Shown: positions 51,195 to 60,292, numbered from the stretch's first letter. The stretch: 64,000 nt of DNA from Mycobacterium sp. (GCF_019247635.1 NZ_JAFBAR010000023.1:1-64000); one strand, 5' to 3'. The notes: generated by a model not told the origin, from the letters alone. Numbers and translations: made by a program.

Positions 51195-52654
51195 CGGCCG
51201 ATTTTGACGTCACGCCCGTCACGGCGGCATCGATCACGTCCTGGGACCACGAGGCCGACGTCGTCATCGCCGGCTACGGGATCGCCGGCGCGGCGGCCGC
51301 GGTCGAAGCGTCCCGCTGCGGCGCCGATGTCCTGGTGTTGGAGCGCACCGGCTCCTGGGGCGGGGCCGCGGCCATGGCTGGTGGATTCATCTACCTCGGC
51401 GGCGGCACCGAACTGCAAAAGGCTTGCGGCTTCGAGGATTCCGTCGACAACATGACGGCGTTCCTCAACGTCGCGATGGGGCCGGGCGCCGACGAGGACC
51501 GGATCGCGGACTACTGTGCCGGCAGCGTCGCCCACTTCGACTGGCTCGTCAGGTGCGGCGTGCCGTTCAAGGCGGAGTTCTTCTCCGAGCCCGGCTGGGA
51601 GCCGATGGGCGACCAGGGCCTGATGTACAGCGGCGGCGAGAACTCCTTTCCGTTCAACACCGTCGCCTCCCCGGCCCCGCGCGGACACGTCCCGCAGATG
51701 TCCAACAAGAAGCAAGGCGAAGCCAGCGCGGGCTACATGCTGATGAAGCCGTTGGTCGAGACGGCCGAGACGGCCGGCGTGCGGGCGTTGTACGACGTCC
51801 GGGTGCGCTGTCTGGTCGTGGAGTCGGACGGCCGGGTGGTCGGTGTGCGGGCGCGGCAATACGGCACCGAGATGACGATCCGGGCACGCCGCGGAATCGT
51901 GCTCGCGACAGGCAGTTTCGCCTACAACGACGCGATGGTGGCGCAGTACGCTCCGCGGATCGCCGGGCGTCCGGCCGCGTCGATCGAACAGCACGACGGG
52001 CAGGCGATCCGGATGGCGCAGGCACTGGGCGCCGACCTGGCTCACATGGACGCCACCGAGGTCGCGATCTTCATCGACCCCCAGCAGCTGGTGCGCGGCA
52101 TCCTGGTCAACGGCCGCGGTCAGCGTTACGTCCCCGAGGACACCTACCCGGGCCGGATCGGGCAGCTCACGCTCTACCACCAGGACAACACCGCGTACCT
52201 GATCATTGACAGCGATGCCCAAGACGAAGCGATGGCGTCATGGTCGCCGAAATTGATGCTGCGGCCGGCGACGTGGGTGGCCGACACCGTCGTAGACCTG
52301 GAACGCGACATGGGCCTGTCCCCGGGTTCGCTGCAGGCGACGGTGACCGCCTACAACGAGGCCGCCGCGCGGGGCGAGGACCCGCTACTGCACAAGAAGC
52401 CGCAGTGGCTGAAGCCGATCGGTTCGCCCGTCGGGGCGATCGACCTGCGCGAAAACACCGGCGGCTTCACCCTGGGCGGCCTGCGCACCACGTTGGACGC
52501 CGAGGTGCTGCACGTCAACGGGGAGCCCATCCCGGGACTGTTTGCCGCCGGCCGATCTGCGGCCGGACTGGCCGCGTGGGGTTACGCCAGCGGTATCTCG
52601 CTGGGTGACGGCAGCTTCTACGGACGCCGCGCCGGGAGGGCCGCGGCGCGCTAG
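51191..52654 (+). CDS. FAD-binding flavoprotein, ketosteroid dehydrogenase/fumarate reductase family (Rv1817-like)
   Basis: 487 residues from GTG 51191, overlapping the dioxygenase stop (GTGA); 487 is also the length of M. tuberculosis Rv1817 as remembered. N-terminal FAD site DVVIAGYGIAGAAAAVEASRCGADVLVLER, then GGFIYLGGG, and the C-terminal GGFTLGG and AAGRSAAGLAAWGYASG, as in FAD_binding_2 enzymes (KstD, fumarate reductase flavoprotein). It may introduce a double bond into a steroid ring or similar substrate. The stop codon lies in the first copy of a 24-base tandem repeat. Confidence 0.85.
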   Translation: MTADFDVTPVTAASITSWDHEADVVIAGYGIAGAAAAVEASRCGADVLVLERTGSWGGAAAMAGGFIYLGGGTELQKACGFEDSVDNMTAFLNVAMGPGADEDRIADYCAGSVAHFDWLVRCGVPFKAEFFSEPGWEPMGDQGLMYSGGENSFPFNTVASPAPRGHVPQMSNKKQGEASAGYMLMKPLVETAETAGVRALYDVRVRCLVVESDGRVVGVRARQYGTEMTIRARRGIVLATGSFAYNDAMVAQYAPRIAGRPAASIEQHDGQAIRMAQALGADLAHMDATEVAIFIDPQQLVRGILVNGRGQRYVPEDTYPGRIGQLTLYHQDNTAYLIIDSDAQDEAMASWSPKLMLRPATWVADTVVDLERDMGLSPGSLQATVTAYNEAAARGEDPLLHKKPQWLKPIGSPVGAIDLRENTGGFTLGGLRTTLDAEVLHVNGEPIPGLFAAGRSAAGLAAWGYASGISLGDGSFYGRRAGRAAAR

Positions 52655-52741
52655 GTTCCGCGAGCAGGCGCGCGCTAGGTTCCGCGAGCAGACACAAAAG
52701 CACCATTTTGGAGCCAAAATGGGTGCTTTTGTGTCTGCTCG
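52646..52741. terminator. GAGCAGACGC-type inverted repeat, copy 6, with duplicated flank
   Basis: The hairpin arms 52685-52711 and 52714-52741 pair along 27 bases with a single bulge, the best copy in the window. The 22-base block ending CCGCGAGCAG occurs twice (52646-52667 and 52670-52691), so the left shoulder of the element is duplicated and the first copy supplies the flavoprotein stop codon. Confidence 0.8.
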
Positions 52742-52817
52742 GCCGTGGTAGCCGCACTCTCCCACGCGCAACTGAGCCGGCGACAGTCAGCGCATTGCGA
52801 GACAGCCACGGGTGTAG

Positions 52818-52834
52818 TATTCCTAATAGGAATA
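52818..52834. promoter_or_regulatory. Perfect palindrome TATTCCTAATAGGAATA
   Basis: A 17-base perfect palindrome 35 bases before the IclR start codon. Its form fits an IclR-family operator used for autoregulation. No second copy was noticed in this window. Confidence 0.7.
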
Positions 52835-52869
52835 TGCCAGCCAGATACAAGTAGTCTTTTGGAGAACCC

Positions 52870-53694
52870 GTGACCGCACAGACCGTCGAACCAGCCACCG
52901 AGACCCCCAGCGCCGTCATCGACCGAATCTCCCTGGTCCTCGACGCATTCGACGGACCGGGCCGTCTGACGTTGGCTCAGATTGTGCGCCGTACAGGGCT
53001 GCCACGCTCGTCGGCGCACCGAATGTTGGAACGCCTGGTGCAGCTGCGCTGGCTGCGTCGCAGCGGTCGCGACTACGAGCTCGGCATGCGACTGGTGGAG
53101 TTGGGTTCGCTGGCGGTGCACCAGGACCGGCTGGTGCGGGCGGCCACGCCGCTGCTGGGTGAATTGCACTGCGCCACAAGGCTCGTCGTGCATTTGGCGG
53201 TACTGGACGGCCCCGACGTCGTCTACCTGGAGAAGATCGGTGACCGAGTGATCGGTGCGCTACCCAGTCGGGTCGGCGGTCGTCAACCCGCGCACTGCAC
53301 GGCGGTAGGCAAGGCGATGCTGGCCTATGGCGACGACGACGTAGAGGTGGATTTGCAAGTCCGCAAGACCAAGTACTCGATCGCGACGAGCGCGCAACTG
53401 GCAATCGAACTGGCCAAGGTGCGGGCGCACGGCGTCGCGTTCGAGCGTGAAGAGTCGCAACTCGGATTCGGCTGTGTCGCGGCCCCAATCGGCAATCTCG
53501 GCGAAGCTGTAGCGGCTGTGTCAGTGAGTGGGCCGATGAACCGCATGATGTTCGACCAGCGTCTGGCCGCCCCGGTTCGGATGACCGCGATGGCCATCTG
53601 GCGCAACGTCGAAGACGGCCCGCAGCGGGTGGTGCCAACCCTGCAGTCGCTGCGCTCTATACGGCCCGTGCGGCCGGCTATGCAATACGCGTGA
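52870..53694 (+). CDS. IclR-family transcriptional regulator
   Basis: 274 residues from GTG 52870 with GGAGAA 4-9 bases upstream. Winged helix-turn-helix in the first 75 residues (GRLTLAQIVRRTGLPRSSAHRMLERLVQLRWL), then the IclR effector domain (CTAVGKAMLAYG, YSIATSAQLAIELAKVRAHGVAFEREES). It likely senses an aromatic or steroid-derived acid and controls the HsaA/HsaC/flavoprotein genes upstream or the esterase that overlaps its stop. Confidence 0.9.
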   Translation: MTAQTVEPATETPSAVIDRISLVLDAFDGPGRLTLAQIVRRTGLPRSSAHRMLERLVQLRWLRRSGRDYELGMRLVELGSLAVHQDRLVRAATPLLGELHCATRLVVHLAVLDGPDVVYLEKIGDRVIGALPSRVGGRQPAHCTAVGKAMLAYGDDDVEVDLQVRKTKYSIATSAQLAIELAKVRAHGVAFEREESQLGFGCVAAPIGNLGEAVAAVSVSGPMNRMMFDQRLAAPVRMTAMAIWRNVEDGPQRVVPTLQSLRSIRPVRPAMQYA

Positions 53695-54605
53695 CGCTCG
53701 ATCCGCAGATCGCCGCCCTGATCGACACGCTGGACGCCGGCTTCCCGCCGGTGCACACCATGACCGGCGCGCAAGCCAGAGCCGTCATCAGGGCGCGGTT
53801 CGTCCCGGCCGCCGAGCCCGAGCCCGTCGCCGTGGTGCGTGACCAGACCATCCCGGGCCCGGGCGGCGACATCCCGGTACGCATCTACCGGCCCGTCGGT
53901 GACGGCCTACCTATGCTGGTCTTCGGTCACGGCGGCGGGTTTGTGTTCTGCGATCTGGACAGCCACGACGGACTGTGCCGCGATCTGGCCAATCGTCTTC
54001 GCGCCGTGGTGGTTTCGGTGGCATATCGGCTGGCGCCCGAAAACCGTTGGCCCGCAGCGGCTGAGGACTTCCATGCGGCCACACAATGGGTGGCGCGCAA
54101 CGCCATGAGCCTTGGTGGTGACAGCGGACGCTTAGTTGTCAGCGGTGACAGCGCCGGCGGGAACCTGGCCGCCGTCACCGCTTTGATGGCCCGAGACCGC
54201 GGTCCGGCGATTGCCGCCCAGCTCTTGCTCTATCCCGTGTTGGCGGCCGATTTCGACACCGAGTCCTACCGGCTCTTCGAGCGCGGCTACTACAACCCCA
54301 AGCCGGCCATGCAATGGTACTGGGACCAGTACGTGCCGTCGAAGGCCGATCGCACCCATCCGTACGTCGCTCCGGTCAACGCCGACCTGAACGGGCTACC
54401 GCCCGCGGTGATCGTGATCGCCGGACACGACCCGTTGCGCGATGAGGCGCTGGCCTACGCGGCGGCGCTCGAAGCGGTGGGGGTACCCGTCGTGCGCGCC
54501 AGATTCGACGGCGGCATACACGGTTTCATGACTATGCCGACCTTGGACATCGCACACGAAGCCCGCCGCCGTGCCTGCGAGGAGATAAGCAAGTTGTTGC
54601 GATGA
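53691..54605 (+). CDS. Alpha/beta hydrolase, hormone-sensitive lipase family esterase
   Basis: 304 residues from GTG 53691, overlapping the IclR stop (GTGA). HGGGFVF oxyanion motif, nucleophile GDSAGGN, Asp in AGHDPLRDEA and His in GGIHGFM form a complete HSL-type active site. It resembles mycobacterial Lip esterases that cut short-chain esters. Baeyer-Villiger products are esters, so a role after the monooxygenase at 47122 is conceivable but unproven. Confidence 0.88.
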   Translation: MTLDPQIAALIDTLDAGFPPVHTMTGAQARAVIRARFVPAAEPEPVAVVRDQTIPGPGGDIPVRIYRPVGDGLPMLVFGHGGGFVFCDLDSHDGLCRDLANRLRAVVVSVAYRLAPENRWPAAAEDFHAATQWVARNAMSLGGDSGRLVVSGDSAGGNLAAVTALMARDRGPAIAAQLLLYPVLAADFDTESYRLFERGYYNPKPAMQWYWDQYVPSKADRTHPYVAPVNADLNGLPPAVIVIAGHDPLRDEALAYAAALEAVGVPVVRARFDGGIHGFMTMPTLDIAHEARRRACEEISKLLR

Positions 54606-54619
54606 CCCAAGGGCGCCCC

Positions 54620-55747
54620 TCAGCTCGCTTGGACCTCGAATACGAAGTCGTGGCCACAGATGCTGATCCGGTCGCCGTTGACGAGGGCGGCGCTCGGCCG
54701 AATTTGCCGCTGTTGGACTTCCACGCCGTTAGCCGACCTCAAATCGGTTATCACGAAACTACCACCGGTATCGATGATTACGGCGTGCTGCCTGCTGACG
54801 TCCTCGCCGTTCAGGACGATGTCATTGTCTGGATGGCGTCCGATCCTGGTGGCCGCTCCACGCAACGGGTGCTGTCGCCCCGCAGCATCGCGCAACGTGG
54901 CGAACACCGACTCGCGATCGAAAGTAATGTGCACAGCAGCTATTCCGCGCGCGGCGGTGGTCTTGGCGGCTTTCTTGGTGTCCAGGCGTTCTTGGCGCAG
55001 GATTCGACCATGCAGCGCGTTCACCGTGGGACCGGGGTCGATGCCGAGATCCTCCGCCAGCAAGGCTTTCAACCGTCGGTAGGCCTCGAGCGCGTCGGAC
55101 TGCCTTTCCGCAACGTAGTAGGCAGTGATCAGCTGTGCCCATAGCGGTTCGTGGTACGGATACTTGGCGGCAAGCGTTTCGAGTTCAGCAATCATGGAGT
55201 TGGCGCGCCCGCAAGCGATTTCGGCTTCCGCGCGGGCGATTTGCACCAACATGTAGTCCGCCGCCAGCGCGGTAGCGAACTCCTCGACGAAAACGAAGGT
55301 GCGTAAGTCGTCAAGTGCCGGGCCGCGCCATTCGTCCAGCGCGGCCGACAGGTGGCTGCTGGCCTGGTCGAATCGTCCCGCGGCGGCGGCGCGCATACCC
55401 GCGGTCTTCCCGGCGATGAAGCGGTCGAGGTCGCAGTCCTTGTCGGCGACGTTGAGTCGATACCCCGGCGGCGCGCTGACCAACACGTGTTGCGGGTCCA
55501 ATCCGGCGTCGCTCAGCAACCGGCGCAGGTTCGACACGTAGGAGTGGATGCTGGTACGCGCTGCCGGCACGGGCGACTGATCCCAGGTGGCGTCGATCAA
55601 CGATTCTGTGCCGACCGCACGATTGCGGTTGATCAGCAGCATGGCCAACAGCGCCCGCTGCTTCGGTGTGCCCAACGGCACGGGCACATCCGACACCGTC
55701 ATCAGCAACGGCCCCAGAAGACCGAACCTGGGACGAGTCTCGACCAT
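54620..55747 (-). CDS. EmbR-like SARP regulator with FHA domain
   Basis: 375 residues from ATG 55747. N-terminal OmpR-type winged helix (LGTPKQRALLAMLLINRNRAVGTESLIDATW), bacterial transcription activation domain (about 105-255) and C-terminal FHA domain (TRIGRHPDNDIVLNGEDVSRQHAVI...DLRSANGVEV) with the Arg, Ser and Asn that bind phosphothreonine. M. tuberculosis EmbR (388 residues) is built the same way and is phosphorylated by PknH. It is likely a phosphorylation-dependent activator of unknown targets. Confidence 0.88.
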   Translation of the reverse strand: MVETRPRFGLLGPLLMTVSDVPVPLGTPKQRALLAMLLINRNRAVGTESLIDATWDQSPVPAARTSIHSYVSNLRRLLSDAGLDPQHVLVSAPPGYRLNVADKDCDLDRFIAGKTAGMRAAAAGRFDQASSHLSAALDEWRGPALDDLRTFVFVEEFATALAADYMLVQIARAEAEIACGRANSMIAELETLAAKYPYHEPLWAQLITAYYVAERQSDALEAYRRLKALLAEDLGIDPGPTVNALHGRILRQERLDTKKAAKTTAARGIAAVHITFDRESVFATLRDAAGRQHPLRGAATRIGRHPDNDIVLNGEDVSRQHAVIIDTGGSFVITDLRSANGVEVQQRQIRPSAALVNGDRISICGHDFVFEVQAS

Positions 55748-55889
55748 CACTCTCCAAGCCTCCGGGTCATCGGCGACATCAGTTTGCCATTGCGATGCCG
55801 CGGGGCCAATCTGCGGCACCCGCTGCGAGGATTTTGCAATCAGTTCTCACTTGTCACTGACACTCACCGTTGTGGCGGACCGTCTCCCT

Positions 55890-57113
55890 TCAGGTGAGCC
55901 AGTTGGCTAGTTCGAGCGCGAGAGCGACCTCGATGTTGTTCTGGCTCAGTGGTTTTGGCAATAACCGTTCGGCTCGCGCAATGCGGGACAAGACCGTGTT
56001 GCGGTGGGTGAATAGCTGGGTGGCGGTGCGGGGGGCATTGGACTGCTCACGCAGGTAAATCCGTACGGTGTCGCGCAGTTCGGGATCGGCGCTGGCGAGC
56101 GGGCCGAGGGTGCGCTGAACGAACTCGCGGGCACGCGGCTCGTCCTGGCTTACCAAAGCGACCAGTTCGATAGATTCCCAGCGGGCAAGCTGGATGTGCT
56201 GTGCGCGCATCAGGAGCCTTTGGGTGGCCAGCGCCTCTAGATGGCTGCGGCGAAACCCATCGACGCCGAGAGCGGGAGAACCGAGCGCCACGAACACGTC
56301 GGGGTGGCGGCCCAGGATATTGCCGATGGGCTGAAGATCAGGATCGTGGCCGCTTGGTAGCCATACCCATAGCGCGCCGACGCTGGCAGTGACGGCCAAA
56401 GGTCGTGTTTCCCCCAGGGCGGCTGCCAACGCCTCGACAATTTCATCCAACACAGCCGCGTCGGGTTCGGGTTGGTTACTCCACACGATTGCCGCCAGGT
56501 GTGACCGGTCCAGCCGATAGCTCAGGCGGGTTTCGGCCAATGCGCGACGGATGGGCGCGCCGTTGATGATGAGGGTGACGGTCTGGAGTCGTTCGGCTTG
56601 GGTGCCGCGGGTGAGTTGTTCGCGCTCGCTACGCATCTGGGCGGAAATCAGGGCCGTGGTGGCGTCGACGTATCCAAAGATTGACCGAGCGCTGTAGTCG
56701 AGGAGTTCAGCGAGCTCGCGCGGGTCGTCGGTCAAGCCGAACGCGACGGTCATCCAGCGGCGCCATGCCATGTTCTGGCCCGCTCGCCAGGCTTGCAGCA
56801 CGCTGTCGTCGAGTCCGCGCCGAACGAGGTCACGAGCGATGATCTTGGGCTCGGGCCCGGGATTGGCCGTCGCGGCAGCCCCGGGATCACGACGAATGGA
56901 CTGTGCCCAAAACAAAAAGTTTGCGCGGTTGCTGCGGCGCATCGACGCGATCAGAGCGGGATCGTCCGACAACGCGGTGTCCTGGTCAGCCAGGGTGGCA
57001 GCATCGATGTCGGCCAGGAAGTCCGCCAACACGTCGCCGGGCGCATCGAGGATCTGCTGTACGCCGGCCTGCATCAATTCACCGATGCGCGATGAGGGTC
57101 GGTGCCATGCCAT
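55890..57113 (-). CDS. PucR/CdaR-family transcriptional regulator
   Basis: 407 residues from ATG 57113 (MAWHRPSSRIGELM). A helical N-terminal domain, a GGDEF-like middle (LAAIVWSNQPEPD...) and the C-terminal PucR HTH_30 (LREQSNAPRTATQLFTHRNTVLSRIARAERLLP). These regulators respond to purines, sugars acids or other metabolites. It is divergent from the hydrolase-SDR pair at 57301 and 58323, its likely targets, with 187 bases between. Confidence 0.88.
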   Translation of the reverse strand: MAWHRPSSRIGELMQAGVQQILDAPGDVLADFLADIDAATLADQDTALSDDPALIASMRRSNRANFLFWAQSIRRDPGAAATANPGPEPKIIARDLVRRGLDDSVLQAWRAGQNMAWRRWMTVAFGLTDDPRELAELLDYSARSIFGYVDATTALISAQMRSEREQLTRGTQAERLQTVTLIINGAPIRRALAETRLSYRLDRSHLAAIVWSNQPEPDAAVLDEIVEALAAALGETRPLAVTASVGALWVWLPSGHDPDLQPIGNILGRHPDVFVALGSPALGVDGFRRSHLEALATQRLLMRAQHIQLARWESIELVALVSQDEPRAREFVQRTLGPLASADPELRDTVRIYLREQSNAPRTATQLFTHRNTVLSRIARAERLLPKPLSQNNIEVALALELANWLT

Positions 57114-57286
57114 GCGTTTCACTCTAAAGCGGCGGCAGTGCAAATGCACATCCCACGCGGCAAATCTTGTGCCGTCGCCTATAGGCATACAGTGCCGTTG
57201 CGAGGAGCATCACCTGTAGCCCTTGAGCGGGTGGACATCACAGCCGTTGTGCGGCGGGGTCAAGCACACCCGCAACTGTTTTGCCG

Positions 57287-57292
57287 AAAGGA
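57287..57292 (+). promoter_or_regulatory. Ribosome binding site AAAGGA
   Basis: Eight bases before TTG 57301; it supports that start over ATG 57319 and TTG 57223. Confidence 0.5.
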
Positions 57293-57300
57293 ATGCTCCG

Positions 57301-58299
57301 TTGTCTACAAAGTTATTGATGCCGGGAACGGCCGCCATCACCCGCGCCCGTGCGGAGGCGCATAAAGACGTTGGGACACTTCCGCATCGCGAGGAGCAAC
57401 CGACGAGCACGCGGCTAAATGTCGAGTTCGTCTCCGGCGATGCGACGTGCCATGCATGGTTGTACCTCCCGCAGGCTAATGCGCCGCGCCCCGTGGTGGT
57501 GATGGCCCACGGCCTGGGCGGTATCCGAGAGATGCGCTTGGACGCCTACGCGCAGCGGTTCACCCAGGCCGGGTATGCATGCCTGGTTTTCGACTATCGC
57601 CACTTCGGCGCCAGCGGCGGGCACCCCCGCCAGCTCCTCGACATCGGCCGCCAACTGGCGGACTGGTCGGCGGCGATCGCATTCGCCCGCAGCCGCACCG
57701 ATGTCGACGGTGCACGAATCATATTGTGGGGAACTTCTTTTGGGGGAGGTCACGTCATCATCGCCGCGGCCCGTGAGGCCGGGATCGCTGCGGTCATCTC
57801 ACAATGCCCGTTCACCGACGGTATCGCGTCGGCGTTGGCGACCGATCCGAAGAACCTGGCGAAGATGACCGTGCGAGCTGTCATCGACGTTCTCGCCGCC
57901 CGCTTCGGGAGACCTCCCGTTATGGTGCCTTTGGCGGGCCCACCCAAGTCGACTGCGTTGATGAACGCGGGTGATGCGGTGGCTGGCTATCTAGGGCTAG
58001 TTCCCGAAGACGCGCCGCACCGCAACGAGGTCGCAGCCCGTATTGCATTGCGTGTCCCGTTCCATAGTCCGGGGCGCTACGCAAAGCGAGTGTCATGCCC
58101 AATTCTGTTCTGCGTCTGCGAGACCGACAGCGTCGCACCGGCCAACGCCACCTTGCGACATGCCCGCACCGCGCCACGCGGCGAGGTGCGGCTCTACCCC
58201 GAAGGCCACTTCGACATTTACCTCGGTACACCGTTTCAGCGCGTCGTCGCCGACCAGATCAACTTTTTGCGACACCACGTCCCCATCATCAACCCGTGA
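57301..58299 (+). CDS. Alpha/beta hydrolase, dienelactone-hydrolase-like
   Basis: 332 residues from TTG 57301; ATG 57319 is the main alternative. Fold shown by VVVMAHGLGGIREMRL, Ser nucleophile in LWGTSFGGGHV, Asp in CETDSVAPA and His in YPEGHFDIY. It has an insertion of about 100 residues as a lid. The nearest kinds are hydrolases of the DLH/YcjY type acting on esters or lactones. Divergent from the PucR gene and 23 bases upstream of an SDR gene, so probably an inducible two-gene operon. Confidence 0.82.
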   Translation: MSTKLLMPGTAAITRARAEAHKDVGTLPHREEQPTSTRLNVEFVSGDATCHAWLYLPQANAPRPVVVMAHGLGGIREMRLDAYAQRFTQAGYACLVFDYRHFGASGGHPRQLLDIGRQLADWSAAIAFARSRTDVDGARIILWGTSFGGGHVIIAAAREAGIAAVISQCPFTDGIASALATDPKNLAKMTVRAVIDVLAARFGRPPVMVPLAGPPKSTALMNAGDAVAGYLGLVPEDAPHRNEVAARIALRVPFHSPGRYAKRVSCPILFCVCETDSVAPANATLRHARTAPRGEVRLYPEGHFDIYLGTPFQRVVADQINFLRHHVPIINP

Positions 58300-58322
58300 T
58301 CGGCCCAGCGAAGGAAAAAATC

Positions 58323-59234
58323 ATGACCCACTATGACGTCACCGGACGCATCGTCGTCATCACCGGCTCCACCGGCGGGCTCGGATCGGCTCTCGCGCGA
58401 GCGCTGCGCGTCCGCGGTGCGAACCTGGCCCTCCTCGACCTCGACCTTACCGGCGCGGAAGCTCAGGCCGCGTCGCTTGGCGGTGACACCGTCGCCAAGG
58501 GCTTTCGCGCCGACGTGCGCGACATAGCTAGCCTGGACGCCGCGATGGCGCAGGCAGCGAAGCACTTTGGCCGCGTTGACATTGTCATCGCCAACGCCGG
58601 CATCGACACGATGGCCCCGATGGCGACCCTGGACCCTGATGCATTCGAACGGGTCATCGACATCAACCTCACCGGCACCTGGCGCACCTTCCGCGCCGCA
58701 CTGCCCCATGTGCAACCCCACGCCGGGTATCTGTTAGCGATTTCCTCGATGGCCGCGTTCGTACACTCGCCCCTGCAGGCCTCCTATACCGCGAGCAAGG
58801 CCGGAGTTTGGGCGATGTGCGACAGCATCCGCCTCGAGCTGCGCCACCTCGGCGTCGACGTCGGCAGCGCGCATCCCACCTTCTTCCGCACCCCCATGAT
58901 GGATGACGTCGTTGCCGATCCTGCGGGTCGCGAATTATGGGGCGGCAACAACCAAGGACTATGGAAGATGGTCCCACTCGACGCCGTCGTCACCGGCATC
59001 GTTGGCGGCATCGAACGGCGCGCCAAACAGATCATCATCCCCAAGAGCCTGACGCTGACCGCCAAGGCACCCGGGTTGGTCCGCCCTCTCGTCGAACGAA
59101 TCGGCTTCCGCGGCAAAACTATCCAACGAGCAATCGCATTGGCCTCACCCGCCGGGTGGCACAACAGCGATGCGATCAGCCGGCACCAGCCGACGACGCC
59201 TGCCGCCGTCATGGTTCTGGGCTCGCGGGGTTAG
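58323..59234 (+). CDS. Short-chain dehydrogenase/reductase
   Basis: 303 residues from ATG 58323 with AAGGAAAAA 7-15 bases upstream. TGSTGGLG, ANAG, Ser in AISSMAAF and YTASK give a complete site. It is longer than typical because of a C-terminal extension of about 45 residues (KSLTLTAKAPGLVRPLVERIGF and beyond), as in some mycobacterial lipid-associated SDRs. Shares four bases with the opposing diguanylate cyclase at their stop codons. Confidence 0.88.
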   Translation: MTHYDVTGRIVVITGSTGGLGSALARALRVRGANLALLDLDLTGAEAQAASLGGDTVAKGFRADVRDIASLDAAMAQAAKHFGRVDIVIANAGIDTMAPMATLDPDAFERVIDINLTGTWRTFRAALPHVQPHAGYLLAISSMAAFVHSPLQASYTASKAGVWAMCDSIRLELRHLGVDVGSAHPTFFRTPMMDDVVADPAGRELWGGNNQGLWKMVPLDAVVTGIVGGIERRAKQIIIPKSLTLTAKAPGLVRPLVERIGFRGKTIQRAIALASPAGWHNSDAISRHQPTTPAAVMVLGSRG

Positions 59235-60292
59235 AGATGGTATGCCTGGTTACCGCCTCGGCGTTTGGCGACGTACATGGCTGTATCTGCCATGTCGATG
59301 AGCTTGTCGATGAATCCGGGGAGGCCGCATGTTCTCGTTGGCCACAGGGCGGCAGTGGCAGTGCCGATGCTTGCCGTGATTCGGTGGGGAAGGGCGGCAA
59401 TGGCAGAACCCAATCGCGCCGAGATCACCGCTGCGGTCGGCGATGGGCTGACGACGGCGATTAGGAACTCTTCGCCTCCTGCGCGACACAGCACTGCTGT
59501 GGGTGCCATGTTCTGTCGCAGCAGATCAGCGACGGCGATCAGCGCGCGGTCGCCCGCGGCGTGACCGAAGGTGTCGTTAACACGTTTGAACGCGTCGAGG
59601 TCGACCATGAGCAGGATCAGGTGGGCTTCCTCGACACGCAAATCGGCGAGTCGGCGGGTGAGAGCGGCGATGAACCCACGGCGGTTGAAAAGCCCTGTCA
59701 GAGCGTCTTCGTCGGCACGAACAGCATATGTTCCCACGGCCCGCGACATCCCTCGCATGACCAGGGGACACGATAGGTTGAGCATCCAGGTCACCCAGAA
59801 CGCCACTACCGCCGTGCCGATGCTGGTCTCACGAGCCAGGTGCACCGCGGCCAGGGCAGCGACAGTGAGCGCCACGATGATATTGAAGACCAGTAATTTA
59901 TTACTGTGGAAAAGGGCGATATAGCCGCCGTTAATAGCCATAGCGCAGCAGCCCAGCGCCGCCAGGGCGCCGACGGACTGGGTCAGGCTCCATCCCCCGA
60001 TAAATGCCGCAGCGACAACTCCAAAAATCTCGGATTGAACCCTGGTCGGCCACCGCAGCAACCAGAAAACACTCACCCCGACTATGAAAATCGCCGCGGT
60101 GACGTTAACCAGTACGACGGCGGCGGTTGCCCGGCGTGTCCCGATCAGCGCGCTCACAGGGACCAGTACCGATGCCGATGTGACGACCGCCAGAATCCAC
60201 CGCGCCGAGCGAAGTAGCCCTCGATCGCGCAAGATCCCGCTGATCCAGTCGAATTGATCGGGCTGAGTCAGCCACGACTTGAACGAAGACAC
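59231..60292 (-). CDS. Membrane diguanylate cyclase (GGDEF domain)
   Basis: 353 residues from GTG 60292 (VSSFKSWLTQ). Six or so membrane helices (residues 30-190) form an N-terminal MASE-like sensor, followed by a GGDEF domain: DALTGLFNRRGF, MVDLDAFKRVNDTFGHAAGD and active site GGEEF. All catalytic residues are present, so it should make cyclic di-GMP; no EAL domain is attached. The region has lower GC and fewer GC-rich third positions than neighbours. Confidence 0.9.
   Translation of the reverse strand: MSSFKSWLTQPDQFDWISGILRDRGLLRSARWILAVVTSASVLVPVSALIGTRRATAAVVLVNVTAAIFIVGVSVFWLLRWPTRVQSEIFGVVAAAFIGGWSLTQSVGALAALGCCAMAINGGYIALFHSNKLLVFNIIVALTVAALAAVHLARETSIGTAVVAFWVTWMLNLSCPLVMRGMSRAVGTYAVRADEDALTGLFNRRGFIAALTRRLADLRVEEAHLILLMVDLDAFKRVNDTFGHAAGDRALIAVADLLRQNMAPTAVLCRAGGEEFLIAVVSPSPTAAVISARLGSAIAALPHRITASIGTATAALWPTRTCGLPGFIDKLIDMADTAMYVAKRRGGNQAYHL

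Noticed and set aside
5957..52741. GAGCAGACGC hairpins considered as insertion-sequence ends
   Set aside because: No transposase lies between any two copies and no target-site duplications were evident; each copy is a short self-contained hairpin.
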